Shown: positions 19,144 to 32,371, counted from the first letter of the stretch. The stretch: DNA of 64,000 bases from Pseudomonas sp. LS-2 (GCF_003605735.1 NZ_QXTJ01000031.1:106715-170714), one strand, 5' to 3'. Program-made: numbers and translations. The notes: generated by a model from the sequence alone, not told the origin.

Positions 19144-19151
<8 letters not shown>
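18033..19151 (+). CDS. ABC importer ATPase 2 (GlpT-like)
   Basis: 372-residue ATPase. Walker A GPSGCGKST, Walker B ILFDEPLTVIDP and the H-loop VTHDQLEAS are canonical. The signature that should read LSGGQ is replaced by LTADEKQKVSMGRGLV, so the ATP-contacting Ser-Gly-Gly is lost. The C-terminal third is a MalK-like OB fold (VGIRPEFVHVWDGPF). It overlaps its neighbours at both ends (ATG within the upstream stop; stop 8 bases inside the permease gene). It complements the first ATPase: what one lacks, the other keeps. Confidence 0.88.
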
Positions 19152-20010
<859 letters not shown>

Positions 20011-20020
20011 GGGGAGGCTC

Positions 20021-20821
<801 letters not shown>

Positions 20822-20833
20822 GGAGTCGAAAAA

Positions 20834-21106
20834 ATGGAGTGGATGTCCTGGACACTGCCGACCGCCATTTTCTTTGCGTCCATCGCCGCCATTCTGGTTG
20901 CGATGACCGTCTGGGAGTTGCGCTCGGCGAGCATTGAACGTCGCGGCTTTCTGCCGATTGCCACCACCCGTGGCGACCGGCTGTTCATCGGTCTTCTTGG
21001 CAGTGCCTACCTGCATCTGCTGGTGATCGGCGCGACCGACTGGAATATCTGGGTGGCATCCGGGCTGTCTCTGGTCTGGCTGCTGGTGGTGATGCGTTGG
21101 GGTTGA
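20834..21106 (+). CDS. DUF2160 small membrane protein (GlpU-like)
   Basis: 90-residue protein with about three hydrophobic segments (LPTAIFFASIAAILVAMTVW, LFIGLLGSAYLHLLVIGAT, WVASGLSLVWLLVVM) around a basic loop. DUF2160 proteins occur almost only inside this type of ABC operon, between permease and binding-protein genes. The molecular role is unknown; it may be an accessory subunit of the membrane complex. RBS GAGG lies 10 bases before ATG 20834. Confidence 0.85.
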   Translation: MEWMSWTLPTAIFFASIAAILVAMTVWELRSASIERRGFLPIATTRGDRLFIGLLGSAYLHLLVIGATDWNIWVASGLSLVWLLVVMRWG

Positions 21107-21190
21107 AGGTCGGGCGGGCTGCTGCCAATGCAGCCGGGCTGGCGGGATTTGCAAAGCGGGACTACATAAGAATCAACACTGGAGGTGTCT

Positions 21191-22963
21191 ATGTTCAATA
21201 AGAAAAACAAGCTGCGACATAGTGTGACGGTAGCAACGATGGTGATGCTCAGCGGTTTGAGCGTTTCGGCCTGGGCCGATCAGTACGAAGACGCGGCGAA
21301 GAAGTGGGCGGCCAGCGAATTCAAGCCGACCACGCTGTCCGATGCTGACCAGCTCAAGGAACTGGAGTGGTTCATCAAGGCTGCCGAACCCTTTCGCGGC
21401 ATGGACATCAAGGTGGTATCCGAAACCTTGACCACCCATGAGTACGAGTCGAAAACCCTGGCCAAGGCGTTTACCGAAATCACCGGCATCAAGGTGACTC
21501 ATGACCTGCTGCAGGAAGGCGACGTCATCGAGAAACTACAGACCGCTATGCAGTCGGACAAGAGTATCTATGACGGCTGGGTCAACGACTCCGACCTGAT
21601 CGGTACGCACATGCGTTACGGCAAGGCGCTGTCGTTGACCGATTTGATGGCAAGTCCCGAAGGCGCCAAGGTGACGTCTCCGACACTGGACCTGAAGGAC
21701 TTCATCGGCACCTCGTTCACCACCGCGCCGGACGGCAAGCTTTATCAACTGCCCGATCAGCAGTTCGCCAACCTGTACTGGTTCCGCGCCGACTGGTTCG
21801 AGCGTCCTGACCTGAAAGAGAAATTCAAGGCCAAATACGGCTATGAGCTGGGCGTCCCGGTGAACTGGTCGGCCTATGAAGACATCGCCAAGTTCTTCAG
21901 TGAAGACGTCAAGGAAATCGACGGCAAGAAAGTCTATGGCCACATGGACTATGGCAAGAAAGACCCGTCTCTGGGCTGGCGCTTCACCGATGCCTGGTTC
22001 TCCATGGCCGGTAGCGGCGACAAGGGCCTGCCGAACGGTCTGCCGGTGGACGAGTGGGGTATTCGCGTAGAGGACTGCCATCCGGTCGGTTCGAGCATCA
22101 CGCGCGGGGGCGACACCAACGGCCCGGCCGCTGTGTATGCGACCCAGAAGTACATCGACTGGCTCAAGGCCTACGCGCCGCCGGAAGCCGCGGGTATGAC
22201 CTTCTCCGAGTCGGGTCCGGTACCGTCGCAGGGCAACGTCGCTCAGCAGATCTTCTGGTACACCGCCTTCACCGCCGACATGACCAAACCAGGTCTGCCA
22301 GTGATGAACGCCGACGGCACGCCGAAATGGCGCATGGCACCATCGCCGAAAGGCCCATACTGGAAAGAAGGCATGAAGCTGGGCTATCAGGACGTGGGCT
22401 CGTGGACCTTCCTCAAATCCTCCGACGAGAAGAAGCGTAACGCTGCCTGGCTTTACGCGCAGTTCGTGACATCCAAGTCGGTGTCGTTGAAGAAGACCAT
22501 CGTCGGCCTGACGCCGATTCGTGAGTCGGACATCAACTCCAAGGAGATGACCGCCCTGGCGCCGAAACTCGGTGGCCTGGTGGAGTTCTACCGCAGCCCG
22601 GCGCGCGTGCAGTGGTCGCCGACCGGCACCAACGTTCCGGACTATCCGAAACTGGCTCAGTTGTGGTGGAGTCACGTGGCTGAAGCAGTGACCGGCGAGA
22701 AGACCGCGCAAGCGGCGCTGGACGGGCTGGCCAAGGATCAGGATGCGATCATGACCCGTATCGAACGTTCCAAGGTTCAGGAGGCGAGTGGTTGTGCGCC
22801 GAAGATGAACCCGGAGACCTCGGCTGAAGAGTGGTACAGCAAGGCCGAGAAGAGCGGCGGTAAATTCCTTGCGCCACAACGTAAACTGGCCAACGAGAAA
22901 CCGAAGGGCGAAACCATCGCTTACTCGGATCTGTTGAAGAGCTGGGAAGCGGCCAAGAAGTAA
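21191..22963 (+). CDS. ABC importer substrate-binding protein (GlpV-like)
   Basis: 590-residue periplasmic solute-binding protein, longer than the usual 400-450 for sugar-binding proteins, as expected for the GlpV/DUF2160-linked group. A Sec signal peptide spans roughly residues 1-29 with cleavage after SAWA. The fold starts at KVVSETLTTHEYESKTLAKAFTEITGI. I use ATG 21191, five bases after GGAGG; the open frame could begin two codons earlier at GTG. Last gene of the operon, followed 20 bases later by a strong terminator. Confidence 0.9.
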   Translation: MFNKKNKLRHSVTVATMVMLSGLSVSAWADQYEDAAKKWAASEFKPTTLSDADQLKELEWFIKAAEPFRGMDIKVVSETLTTHEYESKTLAKAFTEITGIKVTHDLLQEGDVIEKLQTAMQSDKSIYDGWVNDSDLIGTHMRYGKALSLTDLMASPEGAKVTSPTLDLKDFIGTSFTTAPDGKLYQLPDQQFANLYWFRADWFERPDLKEKFKAKYGYELGVPVNWSAYEDIAKFFSEDVKEIDGKKVYGHMDYGKKDPSLGWRFTDAWFSMAGSGDKGLPNGLPVDEWGIRVEDCHPVGSSITRGGDTNGPAAVYATQKYIDWLKAYAPPEAAGMTFSESGPVPSQGNVAQQIFWYTAFTADMTKPGLPVMNADGTPKWRMAPSPKGPYWKEGMKLGYQDVGSWTFLKSSDEKKRNAAWLYAQFVTSKSVSLKKTIVGLTPIRESDINSKEMTALAPKLGGLVEFYRSPARVQWSPTGTNVPDYPKLAQLWWSHVAEAVTGEKTAQAALDGLAKDQDAIMTRIERSKVQEASGCAPKMNPETSAEEWYSKAEKSGGKFLAPQRKLANEKPKGETIAYSDLLKSWEAAKK

Positions 22964-22982
22964 GAGTGGGAGATGAAGAGGG

Positions 22983-23008
22983 ACGGCGCCTGTTGGCGCC
23001 GTTTTTTT
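22983..23008 (+). terminator. Rho-independent terminator of the ABC operon
   Basis: ACGGCGCC-TGTT-GGCGCCGT stem with a 4-base loop followed by a seven-T run. Confidence 0.95.
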
Positions 23009-23050
23009 GTGTTCGACGGGGCATGGAGGTGTCAGGCCTGACGCGTTTGT

Positions 23051-23697
23051 TCTGGCTAACGCCAGATCTGTTTCGACTTCGTCGAGTTACTTTGTTTTGG
23101 CAAAGTAACCAAACCATTTCGCTCCACTGTCCGGCCCCTCCTTCGTCGGGGTTCCCTCGCTCCGGCATTGCTCCGTGGGCCCGCCGCAAACGGGCCATCC
23201 ATGGCCCAATGCGGCTCTCGCGGCATCCATGCCGCTCGGCCCACTCCGCAATACCTCCACTCGGCCTCCCAAAGTCGCAATCTGTGGCGTCAGTAAGATT
23301 TGCGCTCAAGAACTCCACACCTTCCCGTAGCAGTCCGGCTTGCCGGCGGCAGCGATCACAAGGACCCCACCGTCGGTAAGCCGGACCGCTACGGGATCGG
23401 TGTCGTGCTTTTGATTTGCTTTTGATCTTAATGCGCGACAGCCCAGACACCACCAAACGCGACTTGGGTGCAGGCCGAACGCAGGTCTCGTGGAGTGGGT
23501 CGAGCCGCATGGATGCGGCGAGAGGCGTTTGGCCCATGGATGGGCCATTCACGCCGGGCCCACGGAGCGAGACCGGAGTGAGGGAAGTCTGACGAAGTCA
23601 GACCCCAACCAGGAGAAAAAGCCCTTGGTTACTTGGGGCTTTTCCAAGTAACTCGACGAAGTCGAAACAGGTCTGGCGTTAGCCAGAACGACAGCGT
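23051..23697. repeat. Large inverted-repeat element, copy 1
   Basis: Two related arms of about 245-255 bases in opposite orientation (23051-23293 and 23441-23697) surround a type A REP pair (23324-23395). Each outer end is TCTGGCTAACGCCAGA, itself a small palindrome, and each arm contains further short palindromes such as GTTACTT...AAGTAAC and GGCCCATCCATGGGCC. The arms are similar but not identical. Short open frames such as 23306-23548 are incidental. The element fills the 820-base convergent gap between the ABC operon and folD; I see no gene in it. Confidence 0.85.
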
Positions 23698-23736
23698 CAG
23701 CCAGGCACCTCACCACCTCAAAAAAACACCGGGCAA

Positions 23737-23762
23737 AAAAAACGGCACCGCCCGGGTGCCGT
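23737..23762 (-). terminator. Rho-independent terminator of folD
   Basis: On the minus strand AACGGCACCCGGGCGGTGCC forms a GC-rich hairpin closed by AACGGCACC/GGTGCCGTT and is followed by a run of eight T. Confidence 0.92.
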
Positions 23763-23784
23763 TCTCTTGCGCATACAATGCCAA

Positions 23785-24639
23785 TCAGCTATGCAGTGTT
23801 TCCGCTGCGTACAGGGTGTTCTCCAGCAGGCAGGCGCGGGTCATCGGGCCTACGCCGCCCGGCACTGGCGTGATCCATCCGGCGCGGGGCAGGGCGGTCT
23901 CGTAGACCACGTCCCCGACCAGCTTGCCGTCGTCCTGGCGGTTGATGCCGACGTCGATGACGATGGCGCCTTCCTTGATCCATTCGCCCTTTACCAGCCC
24001 TGGCTTACCGGCAGCGACCACTACCAGATCGGCGCGACCAACGTGACCGGCCAGATCCTGGGTGAAGCGGTGAGTAACAGTGACGGTGCAACCTGCCAGC
24101 AGCAATTCCATCGCCATCGGACGACCGACGATATTGGAAGCGCCGACGACCACTGCATCCTTACCGTACAGATCCACGCCGGTGCTTTCCAGCAGGGTCA
24201 TGATGCCTTTTGGCGTGCACGGACGCAGGAGCGGAATGCGCTGGGCCAGACGCCCTACGTTATAGGGATGGAAACCGTCGACGTCCTTGTCCGGACGAAT
24301 GCGCTCCAGCAGGCTGGACGATTCCAGATGCTCAGGCAGTGGCAGTTGCAGCAGGATGCCGTCGATGGCCGGATCGTCATTGAGGCTGTCGATCAGATCG
24401 GTCAGTTCGGTCTGGGTGGTTTCGCTGGGCAGGTCGTAGGCCCGAGAGATGAAACCGACCTCTTCGCAGTCCTTGCGTTTGTGCGAGACGTAAACCTGAG
24501 AGGCGGGGTCGCTGCCGACCAGAATCACCGCGAGGCCTGGCGTGCGCAGCCCTTGCTCGCGACGTTCGGCGACTCGTTGGGCGATCTGCTGGCGCAGGTT
24601 GGCTGCGATCGCTTTGCCGTCTATTAGTTTTGCAGTCAT
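23785..24639 (-). CDS. folD: Methylene-THF dehydrogenase / methenyl-THF cyclohydrolase FolD
   Basis: 284-residue cytoplasmic bifunctional enzyme interconverting 5,10-methylene-, 5,10-methenyl- and 10-formyl-tetrahydrofolate with NADP. Motifs: the active-site lysine region [24 protein letters not shown], the nucleotide-binding [18 protein letters not shown] and the C-terminal [15 protein letters not shown]. Start ATG 24639. It is monocistronic, with a strong terminator, and divergent from the tRNA promoter. Confidence 0.97.
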   Translation of the reverse strand: MTAKLIDGKAIAANLRQQIAQRVAERREQGLRTPGLAVILVGSDPASQVYVSHKRKDCEEVGFISRAYDLPSETTQTELTDLIDSLNDDPAIDGILLQLPLPEHLESSSLLERIRPDKDVDGFHPYNVGRLAQRIPLLRPCTPKGIMTLLESTGVDLYGKDAVVVGASNIVGRPMAMELLLAGCTVTVTHRFTQDLAGHVGRADLVVVAAGKPGLVKGEWIKEGAIVIDVGINRQDDGKLVGDVVYETALPRAGWITPVPGGVGPMTRACLLENTLYAAETLHS

Positions 24640-24771
24640 TACGCGTGATTAACCATCGGAAGGGAGGGAAAAAGAGCGCGCATTCTCGCATGACATGGCC
24701 CACCGGCAAAGGCGGTTGGTCTGCTTAATAAGCTAACCCCTTTAATTAACTGAATTTTTTAGAAAAAAGTG

Positions 24772-24800
24772 TTGACGACCTTCAGGACCGTCTATAAGAT
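24772..24800 (+). promoter_or_regulatory. Promoter of the tRNA cluster
   Basis: TTGACG (24772-24777) with 17 bases to TAAGAT (24795-24800); TATAAG two bases earlier is the alternative -10. A GC-rich discriminator (CGTCGC) follows, as in stringently controlled stable-RNA promoters. The 309-base gap between folD and the first tRNA holds this promoter and an approximately 140-base leader without a gene. Confidence 0.7.
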
Positions 24801-24948
24801 TCGTCGCACTTGTCGGGCACAACCCCACGCAGGATTAACCGGAAGCGGTCAGTCAGGTTGAAAGGTTGATTAGGTCAGGTAGAGTTCAGATCGGCTCAGC
24901 GTGATTGAAAGCTCTTAATTTGTTATCGAAAGAAAGCAGATTAAATAA

Positions 24949-25025
24949 GCGCCCGTAGCTCAGCTGGATAGAGCATCCGCCTTCTAAGCGGATGGTCGCA
25001 GGTTCGAGTCCTGCCGGGTGCGCCA
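24949..25025 (+). tRNA. tRNA-Arg (TCT)
   Basis: 77-base cloverleaf with acceptor GCGCCCG/CGGGTGC, anticodon loop CTTCTAA giving TCT, T-loop GGTTCGAGTCC and encoded CCA. Confidence 0.98.
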
Positions 25026-25086
25026 TTAACGGCAGCTTTGGCACAAGTAGCATTCAAGTTGAATGCGTCGGTTACAACGCAATATG

Positions 25087-25162
25087 GTGGGCGTAGCTCA
25101 GTTGGTAGAGCACGGGATTGTGACTCCCGTTGTCGAGGGTTCGATCCCCTTCGTCCACCCCA
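25087..25162 (+). tRNA. tRNA-His (GTG)
   Basis: 76-base cloverleaf, acceptor GTGGGCG/CGTCCAC, anticodon loop TTGTGAC, encoded CCA. The base before it (25086) is G and can pair with the C discriminator, the G-1 identity feature of histidine tRNAs. Confidence 0.98.
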
Positions 25163-25169
25163 TATTCGA

Positions 25170-25200
25170 AAAGGCGCCAGATTCATAATCTGGCGCCTTT
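25170..25200 (+). terminator. Perfect hairpin between tRNA-His and tRNA-Leu
   Basis: 14-bp perfect stem AAAGGCGCCAGATT / AATCTGGCGCCTTT with a CAT loop. Only three T follow, so it may be a weak or partial terminator, or a processing signal within the tRNA transcript. Confidence 0.6.
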
Positions 25201-25219
25201 GCTTTAAGCGCTTCAAAAC

Positions 25220-25304
25220 GCGGATGTGGTGGAATTGGTAGACACACTGGATTTAGGTTCCAGCGCCGCAAGGTGTGAGAGTTCGAGTCTCTCCGTCCGC
25301 ACCA
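25220..25304 (+). tRNA. tRNA-Leu (TAG)
   Basis: 85-base class II tRNA with a long variable arm, acceptor GCGGATG/CGTCCGC, anticodon loop TTTAGGT giving TAG, and encoded CCA. Confidence 0.98.
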
Positions 25305-25347
25305 GCTACAAGCCTCTAGAGCTGCCGAAGGGCGTTCACGAGGATCG

Positions 25348-25373
25348 AAAAGCCGCCTAGTGCGGCTTTTTTT
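25348..25373 (+). terminator. Rho-independent terminator of the tRNA cluster
   Basis: AAAAGCCGC-CTAGT-GCGGCTTTT followed by more T. A second, weaker hairpin (AAGCCTGTC...GACAGGCTT, 25403-25431) follows. The 374-base gap before tig otherwise shows only the tig promoter. Confidence 0.93.
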
Positions 25374-25588
25374 GTTTCAGCGTATTGGTTTCATGCTGGT
25401 TCAAGCCTGTCATGCCGTCGACGACAGGCTTTTCCGGAGTGTTTCCAGGGAATGGATCGATCTTCGGTCGTGCCTCGCTTCCTTTATATAGGTGCGCGCG
25501 AGGTGCGTTCCAGACCGCTCGCGAAGGTGCAGGCCTTCGTCCTTTGTTCCCTGGTTGCATTCCACTGTATTTACCCTTGTTCAGTAGG

Positions 25589-25617
25589 GTGACTTCTTGA
25601 GTTTGACCCACTAGAAT
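25589..25617 (+). promoter_or_regulatory. Candidate promoter of tig
   Basis: GTGACT (25589-25594), 17-base spacer, TAGAAT (25612-25617), about 60 bases ahead of the trigger factor start. Confidence 0.45.
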
Positions 25618-25678
25618 GCTTGCCCTTGATTCTGGGGTCGGAAACGGCCGGCTAACGTCTGTGCAACGAGGAATATCC

Positions 25679-26989
25679 ATGCAAGTTTCTGTTGAAAACA
25701 CTTCCGCTCTCGAGCGCCGCATGACCATTGGCGTGCCAGCTGAGCGCATCGAGACCGAAGTCAACAAGCGTCTGCAGCAGACCGCACGTAAAGCCAAGAT
25801 CCCGGGCTTCCGCCCTGGCAAAGTGCCTATGAGCGTGATCCGCCAGCGTTATGAAGACGGTGCTCGTCAGGAAGCACTGGGCGACCTGATCCAAGCCACC
25901 TTCTACGAAGCTGTCGTAGAGCAAAAGCTGAACCCGGCTGGCGCACCTTCCGTTGAGCCTAAAACCTTCGAAAAGGGCAAGGACCTCGAGTACATCGCTA
26001 CTTTCGAAGTGTTCCCTGAATTTTCTGTTGCCGGTTTCGAATCCGTGACCGTCGAGCGTCTGTCGGCTGACGTCGCTGATTCCGATCTGGACAACATGCT
26101 GGAAATCCTGCGCAAGCAGAATGTCAGCTTCGAAGTGGTCGATCGCGCCGCTGCGAACGAAGACCAGCTGAACATCGATTTCGTGGGCAAGGTCGACGGC
26201 GAAGCATTCGCTGGTGGCTCGGCTACCGGCACTCAGCTGGTACTGGGCTCGGGTCGCATGATCCCTGGCTTTGAAGAGGGTCTGGTTGGCGCCAAGGCTG
26301 GTGAAGAGCGTGTTCTGAACCTGACTTTCCCAGAGGACTATCAGAATCTGGAACTGGCTGGCAAAGCCGCCGAGTTCACCGTTACCGTCAACACCGTATC
26401 GGCACCGACCCTGCCTGAACTGAACGAAACCTTCTTCAATCAGTTCGGCATCAAGGAAACCGGTATCGAAGGCTTCCGCACCGAAGTTCGCAAGAACATG
26501 GAGCGTGAGCTGCGTCAGGCCATCAAGTCCAAGGTCAAGAATCAGGTAATGGACGGTCTGCTGGCCGCCAACCCGATCGAAGTGCCGAAAGCCCTGCTGG
26601 AGAACGAAGTGAACCGTCTGCGCGTTCAGGCCGTTCAACAGTTCGGCGGCAACATCAAGCCTGACCAACTGCCGGCCGAGCTGTTCGAAGAGCAGGCCAA
26701 GCGCCGCGTCGAACTGGGCCTGATCGTTGCTGAAGTGGTCAAGCAGTTCGACCTCAAGCCTGACGAAGCCCGCGTTCGCGAGCTGATCCAGGAAATGGCT
26801 TCCGCGTATCAGGAGCCTGAGCAGGTCGTAGCCTGGTACTACAAGAACGAACAGCAAATGAACGAAGTGCGTTCGGTTGTGCTGGAAGAGCAAGTTGTGG
26901 ATACTGTTTTGCAGAAAGCGAGCGTGACCGATAAAGCGGTCTCGTACGAAGAAGCAGTCAAGCCGGTAGAAGCTCCACAAGCCGACTGA
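25679..26989 (+). CDS. tig: Trigger factor
   Basis: 436-residue ribosome-associated chaperone. The N-terminal ribosome-docking loop is [17 protein letters not shown] (about 44-60), the FKBP-type isomerase domain spans about 160-240 ([33 protein letters not shown]), and the helical substrate cradle forms the rest. ATG 25679 ([14 protein letters not shown]) is the family start; the frame is open 21 codons further upstream. It leads the tig-clpP-clpX block. Confidence 0.97.
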   Translation: MQVSVENTSALERRMTIGVPAERIETEVNKRLQQTARKAKIPGFRPGKVPMSVIRQRYEDGARQEALGDLIQATFYEAVVEQKLNPAGAPSVEPKTFEKGKDLEYIATFEVFPEFSVAGFESVTVERLSADVADSDLDNMLEILRKQNVSFEVVDRAAANEDQLNIDFVGKVDGEAFAGGSATGTQLVLGSGRMIPGFEEGLVGAKAGEERVLNLTFPEDYQNLELAGKAAEFTVTVNTVSAPTLPELNETFFNQFGIKETGIEGFRTEVRKNMERELRQAIKSKVKNQVMDGLLAANPIEVPKALLENEVNRLRVQAVQQFGGNIKPDQLPAELFEEQAKRRVELGLIVAEVVKQFDLKPDEARVRELIQEMASAYQEPEQVVAWYYKNEQQMNEVRSVVLEEQVVDTVLQKASVTDKAVSYEEAVKPVEAPQAD

Positions 26990-27012
26990 TTTCCTCTCTC
27001 GTTCGAAAACAC

Positions 27013-27038
27013 CATAAGCCAGCCTTCGTGCTGGCTTA
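27013..27038 (+). other. Intercistronic hairpin tig-clpP
   Basis: ATAAGCCAGC-CTTCGT-GCTGGCTTAT, a perfect 10-bp stem without a T-run. Possibly an attenuating or RNA-stabilising structure between tig and clpP. Confidence 0.5.
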
Positions 27039-27079
27039 TGCGTATTCAAGACATGACTATTTGGGAGTGAATGCGAGAC

Positions 27080-27721
27080 ATGTCCCGCAATTCTTATATT
27101 CAGCAGAACTCTGACATCCAGGCCGCTGGCGGCCTGGTCCCGATGGTTATCGAGCAGTCCGCCCGTGGCGAACGCGCCTATGACATCTATTCCCGTCTGC
27201 TCAAGGAACGCGTCATCTTCCTGGTGGGTCCGGTAGAAGACTACATGGCCAACCTGATCTCGGCGCAGCTGCTTTTCCTTGAAGCGGAAAACCCGGACAA
27301 GGACATCCATCTCTACATCAACTCCCCAGGCGGTTCGGTGACGGCTGGTATGGCGATCTACGACACCATGCAGTTCATCAAACCGGACGTCTCCACGACC
27401 GTGATGGGTCAGGCGTGCAGCATGGGGGCTTTCCTTCTGGCTGGTGGTGCCAAGGGCAAGCGTTTCGCGCTGCCGAATTCCCGCGTGATGATTCACCAGC
27501 CACTGGGCGGTTTCCAGGGGCAGGCGTCTGACATCGACATTCACGCCAAGGAAATCCTGTACATTCGCCAGCGTCTGAACGAGCTGCTGGCTTACCACAC
27601 GGGGCAGTCGCTGGAAAACATCGAGCGCGACACCAACCGCGACAACTTCATGAGCGCTGAACGCGCCGCTGAATATGGCCTGGTGGACTCGGTGCTCGAC
27701 AAACGTCAAATGATCAAATGA
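27080..27721 (+). CDS. clpP: ATP-dependent Clp protease proteolytic subunit
   Basis: 213-residue serine protease forming the double-heptamer barrel that degrades proteins unfolded by ClpX or ClpA. The catalytic triad is in place: Ser in [14 protein letters not shown], His in [16 protein letters not shown], and the Asp in the RDTNRDNFM region. I use ATG 27080 (MSRNSYIQ), the usual Pseudomonas N-terminus; ATG 27071 is in frame and only three bases after GGGAG, so the upstream ATG is less likely. clpX follows 115 bases later. Confidence 0.95.
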   Translation: MSRNSYIQQNSDIQAAGGLVPMVIEQSARGERAYDIYSRLLKERVIFLVGPVEDYMANLISAQLLFLEAENPDKDIHLYINSPGGSVTAGMAIYDTMQFIKPDVSTTVMGQACSMGAFLLAGGAKGKRFALPNSRVMIHQPLGGFQGQASDIDIHAKEILYIRQRLNELLAYHTGQSLENIERDTNRDNFMSAERAAEYGLVDSVLDKRQMIK

Positions 27722-27836
27722 TTGCTTGATAGGCAGTAATCCCGGGTGGTCGGTACGTCCGTGCCACCTGCGGACTTGAAAAAGCCCGCAATTGCCTTCA
27801 TCTTGTGTTGCAAGCCTACCGGATTGGATCGATCGA

Positions 27837-29120
27837 ATGACTGACACCCGCAACGGCGAGGACAACGGCAAACTGCTTTATTGCTCCTTCTGCGGCAAAA
27901 GCCAGCATGAAGTGCGCAAGTTGATTGCCGGCCCCTCGGTATTTATCTGTGACGAGTGCGTCGACCTGTGCAATGACATCATCCGCGAGGAGGTGCAGGA
28001 AGCACAGGCAGAAAGCAGCGCGCATAAATTGCCATCGCCGAAAGAAATCAGCGGCATCCTTGACCAGTACGTCATCGGTCAGGAGCATGCCAAAAAGGTT
28101 CTCGCAGTAGCGGTGTACAACCACTACAAGCGCTTGAACCAGCGCGACAAGAAAAACGACGACGTTGAACTGGGCAAGAGCAACATCCTGCTGATCGGCC
28201 CTACGGGCTCCGGCAAGACCTTGCTGGCGGAAACGCTGGCGCGTTTGCTCAACGTACCGTTCACCATCGCCGACGCCACCACCCTGACCGAAGCCGGTTA
28301 TGTGGGTGAGGACGTGGAAAACATCATCCAGAAGCTGTTGCAGAAATGCGATTACGATGTCGAGAAGGCCCAGATGGGTATTGTCTACATCGACGAAATC
28401 GACAAGATTTCGCGCAAATCCGACAACCCTTCGATCACTCGTGACGTGTCCGGCGAAGGCGTGCAACAAGCCTTGCTGAAACTGATCGAGGGGACCGTGG
28501 CTTCCGTTCCGCCGCAGGGCGGTCGCAAGCATCCGCAGCAGGAATTCCTGCAAGTGGACACGCGTAACATTCTGTTCATCTGCGGCGGTGCGTTCTCGGG
28601 GCTTGAAAAAGTCATCCAGAATCGCTCGACCAAGGGCGGCATCGGCTTCAACGCCGAAGTCCGCAGCAAGGAAGAGGGCAAGAAGGTTGGCGAATCCCTG
28701 CGTGAAGTCGAGCCTGACGATCTGGTCAAGTTCGGTCTGATCCCGGAATTTGTGGGCCGTCTGCCAGTGCTGGCGACCCTGGACGAGCTGGACGAAGCTG
28801 CTTTGATGCAGATTCTGACCGAGCCTAAGAACGCCTTGACCAAGCAGTACGGCAAGCTGTTCGAAATGGAAGGCGTTGACCTCGAGTTCCGTACCGACGC
28901 ATTGAAGTCGGTTGCCCGTCGCGCGCTGGAGCGCAAGACCGGTGCTCGTGGTCTGCGTTCGATCCTCGAGGGCGTATTGCTCGACACCATGTATGAAATC
29001 CCGTCGCAAACCGACGTGAGCAAAGTGGTGATCGATGAAAGCGTGATCGAAGGTACTTCCAAGCCGCTGTTGATCTACGAAAACAGTGAGCCACCTGCCA
29101 AGGCGGCACCCGACGCGTAA
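27837..29120 (+). CDS. clpX: ATP-dependent Clp protease ATPase ClpX
   Basis: 427-residue AAA+ unfoldase that recognises tagged substrates and feeds them to ClpP. The N-terminal zinc domain has the four cysteines ([10 protein letters not shown]...[10 protein letters not shown], residues about 14-41). Walker A is [13 protein letters not shown], Walker [10 protein letters not shown], and the pore loop GYVGEDVE follows. ATG 27837 ([12 protein letters not shown]) is the family start; the frame extends 15 codons further upstream. A strong terminator follows. Confidence 0.97.
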   Translation: MTDTRNGEDNGKLLYCSFCGKSQHEVRKLIAGPSVFICDECVDLCNDIIREEVQEAQAESSAHKLPSPKEISGILDQYVIGQEHAKKVLAVAVYNHYKRLNQRDKKNDDVELGKSNILLIGPTGSGKTLLAETLARLLNVPFTIADATTLTEAGYVGEDVENIIQKLLQKCDYDVEKAQMGIVYIDEIDKISRKSDNPSITRDVSGEGVQQALLKLIEGTVASVPPQGGRKHPQQEFLQVDTRNILFICGGAFSGLEKVIQNRSTKGGIGFNAEVRSKEEGKKVGESLREVEPDDLVKFGLIPEFVGRLPVLATLDELDEAALMQILTEPKNALTKQYGKLFEMEGVDLEFRTDALKSVARRALERKTGARGLRSILEGVLLDTMYEIPSQTDVSKVVIDESVIEGTSKPLLIYENSEPPAKAAPDA

Positions 29121-29152
29121 GCCTTTGGGCTTCGCACCGGGCGACTGGAAAG

Positions 29153-29177
29153 AAAAGGGCCCTCTGGGGCCCTTTTT
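29153..29177 (+). terminator. Rho-independent terminator of clpX
   Basis: AAAAGGGCCC-TCTG-GGGCCCTTTTT, a 10-bp stem running into a T-run. Confidence 0.93.
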
Positions 29178-29215
29178 GCATTTCAACATCTGTTTCGCAT
29201 TAACTCGAAGCGACG

Positions 29216-29244
29216 CTTGTTTTTTCGGATAGCTACCCCCATCT
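29216..29244 (+). promoter_or_regulatory. Heat-shock (sigma-32) promoter of lon
   Basis: CTTGTTT, a 14-base spacer and CCCCATCT match the sigma-32 consensus CTTGAAA-N(11-16)-CCCCATNT closely. It lies 59 bases before the lon ATG, and lon is a classical heat-shock gene. Confidence 0.7.
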
Positions 29245-29302
29245 TGGTTTTCAGCTCATTTCTATCTGTCCATGGCCTTATGGCCGCCGTAGAGGCGAAA
29301 TC

Positions 29303-31699
<2,397 letters not shown>

Positions 31700-31714
31700 T
31701 CTGGGGGGCCTTCC

Positions 31715-31744
31715 TTGACAGCTTTTTAGAGCCCTTGTTATAAA
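31715..31744 (+). promoter_or_regulatory. Promoter of hupB
   Basis: A perfect TTGACA (31715-31720), an 18-base spacer and TATAAA (31739-31744; TTATAA one base earlier gives 17). It predicts a leader of about 95 bases before the GTG start. Confidence 0.75.
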
Positions 31745-31845
31745 GCGGCTCTTTCCAGCGTCAGCAGGCCGTTCAGCGTTTTGTTTGGCTTCACCAAAAA
31801 ACTTAGAAAATATACTCAATATAGATAGATATAAGGGGACTTAGA

Positions 31846-32118
31846 GTGAACAAGTCGGAACTGATTGATGCTATCGCCGCATCCGCTGACATCCCGAAAG
31901 CTGCTGCTGGCCGTGCGCTGGACGCAGTAATCGAATCCGTCACTGGCGCTCTGAAGGCTGGCGACTCTGTTGTACTGGTTGGCTTCGGCACTTTCTCCGT
32001 AACTGATCGCCCTGCTCGTACCGGCCGCAACCCACAGACCGGTAAGACTCTGGAAATCCCAGCTGCCAAGAAGCCAGGCTTCAAAGCCGGTAAAGCTCTG
32101 AAAGAAGCGGTCAACTAA
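31846..32118 (+). CDS. hupB: DNA-binding protein HU-beta
   Basis: 90-residue nucleoid protein that bends DNA as a dimer. The whole fold is recognisable: [20 protein letters not shown], the beta-arm signature [18 protein letters not shown] and the tail [15 protein letters not shown]. It starts with GTG at 31846, seven bases after AAGGGG, and has its own consensus promoter. The 253-base gap to ppiD carries a perfect inverted repeat and a terminator. Confidence 0.97.
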   Translation: MNKSELIDAIAASADIPKAAAGRALDAVIESVTGALKAGDSVVLVGFGTFSVTDRPARTGRNPQTGKTLEIPAAKKPGFKAGKALKEAVN

Positions 32119-32222
32119 GTTTCTTTTACCTTTGCCTACCTCCAGGGCAGCGTCATTCGTGTCCTGGTTGCGAAGCGGCAAGTGCGGTTGGTCAAGCGCT
32201 GGCCTGTCACCTCGGGGAACGC

Positions 32223-32259
32223 ACATTCGAACCCTGTCCGCTTTGTCTGTTTCGAATGT
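32223..32259 (+). other. Inverted repeat in hupB 3' region
   Basis: Perfect 9-bp arms ACATTCGAA (32223-32231) and TTCGAATGT (32251-32259) around 19 bases, just before the hupB terminator. Part of a stable 3' untranslated structure or a protein site; role unknown. Confidence 0.45.
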
Positions 32260-32264
32260 TACGA

Positions 32265-32293
32265 GAAGGCGCATCCTCGGATGCGCCTTTCTT
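32265..32293 (+). terminator. Rho-independent terminator of hupB
   Basis: AAGGCGCATCC / GGATGCGCCTT hairpin followed by a short T-rich stretch (TTTCTTCT). Confidence 0.85.
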
Positions 32294-32371
32294 CTATCCG
32301 GATTCCACCCACGCTCTGCTTTACCGTGTGCCGCAGCTTGGTGAATCGAGTACAAACCCTCTGGGGGACGC

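Noticed and set aside
23306..23548. Small open frames in the inverted-repeat arms (also 34432-34820)
   Set aside because: The repeats leave frames open in several registers on both strands; none has a ribosome-binding site or consistent reading across the four arms.
24941..25216. 91-residue minus-strand frame containing GGRRGSNPRQRESQSRALPTELR-type sequence
   Set aside because: Antisense translation of the tRNA-Arg and tRNA-His genes, a known artefact.
25652..27871. 739-residue minus-strand frame opposite tig and clpP
   Set aside because: Covers two recognised genes and their gap; no family features.
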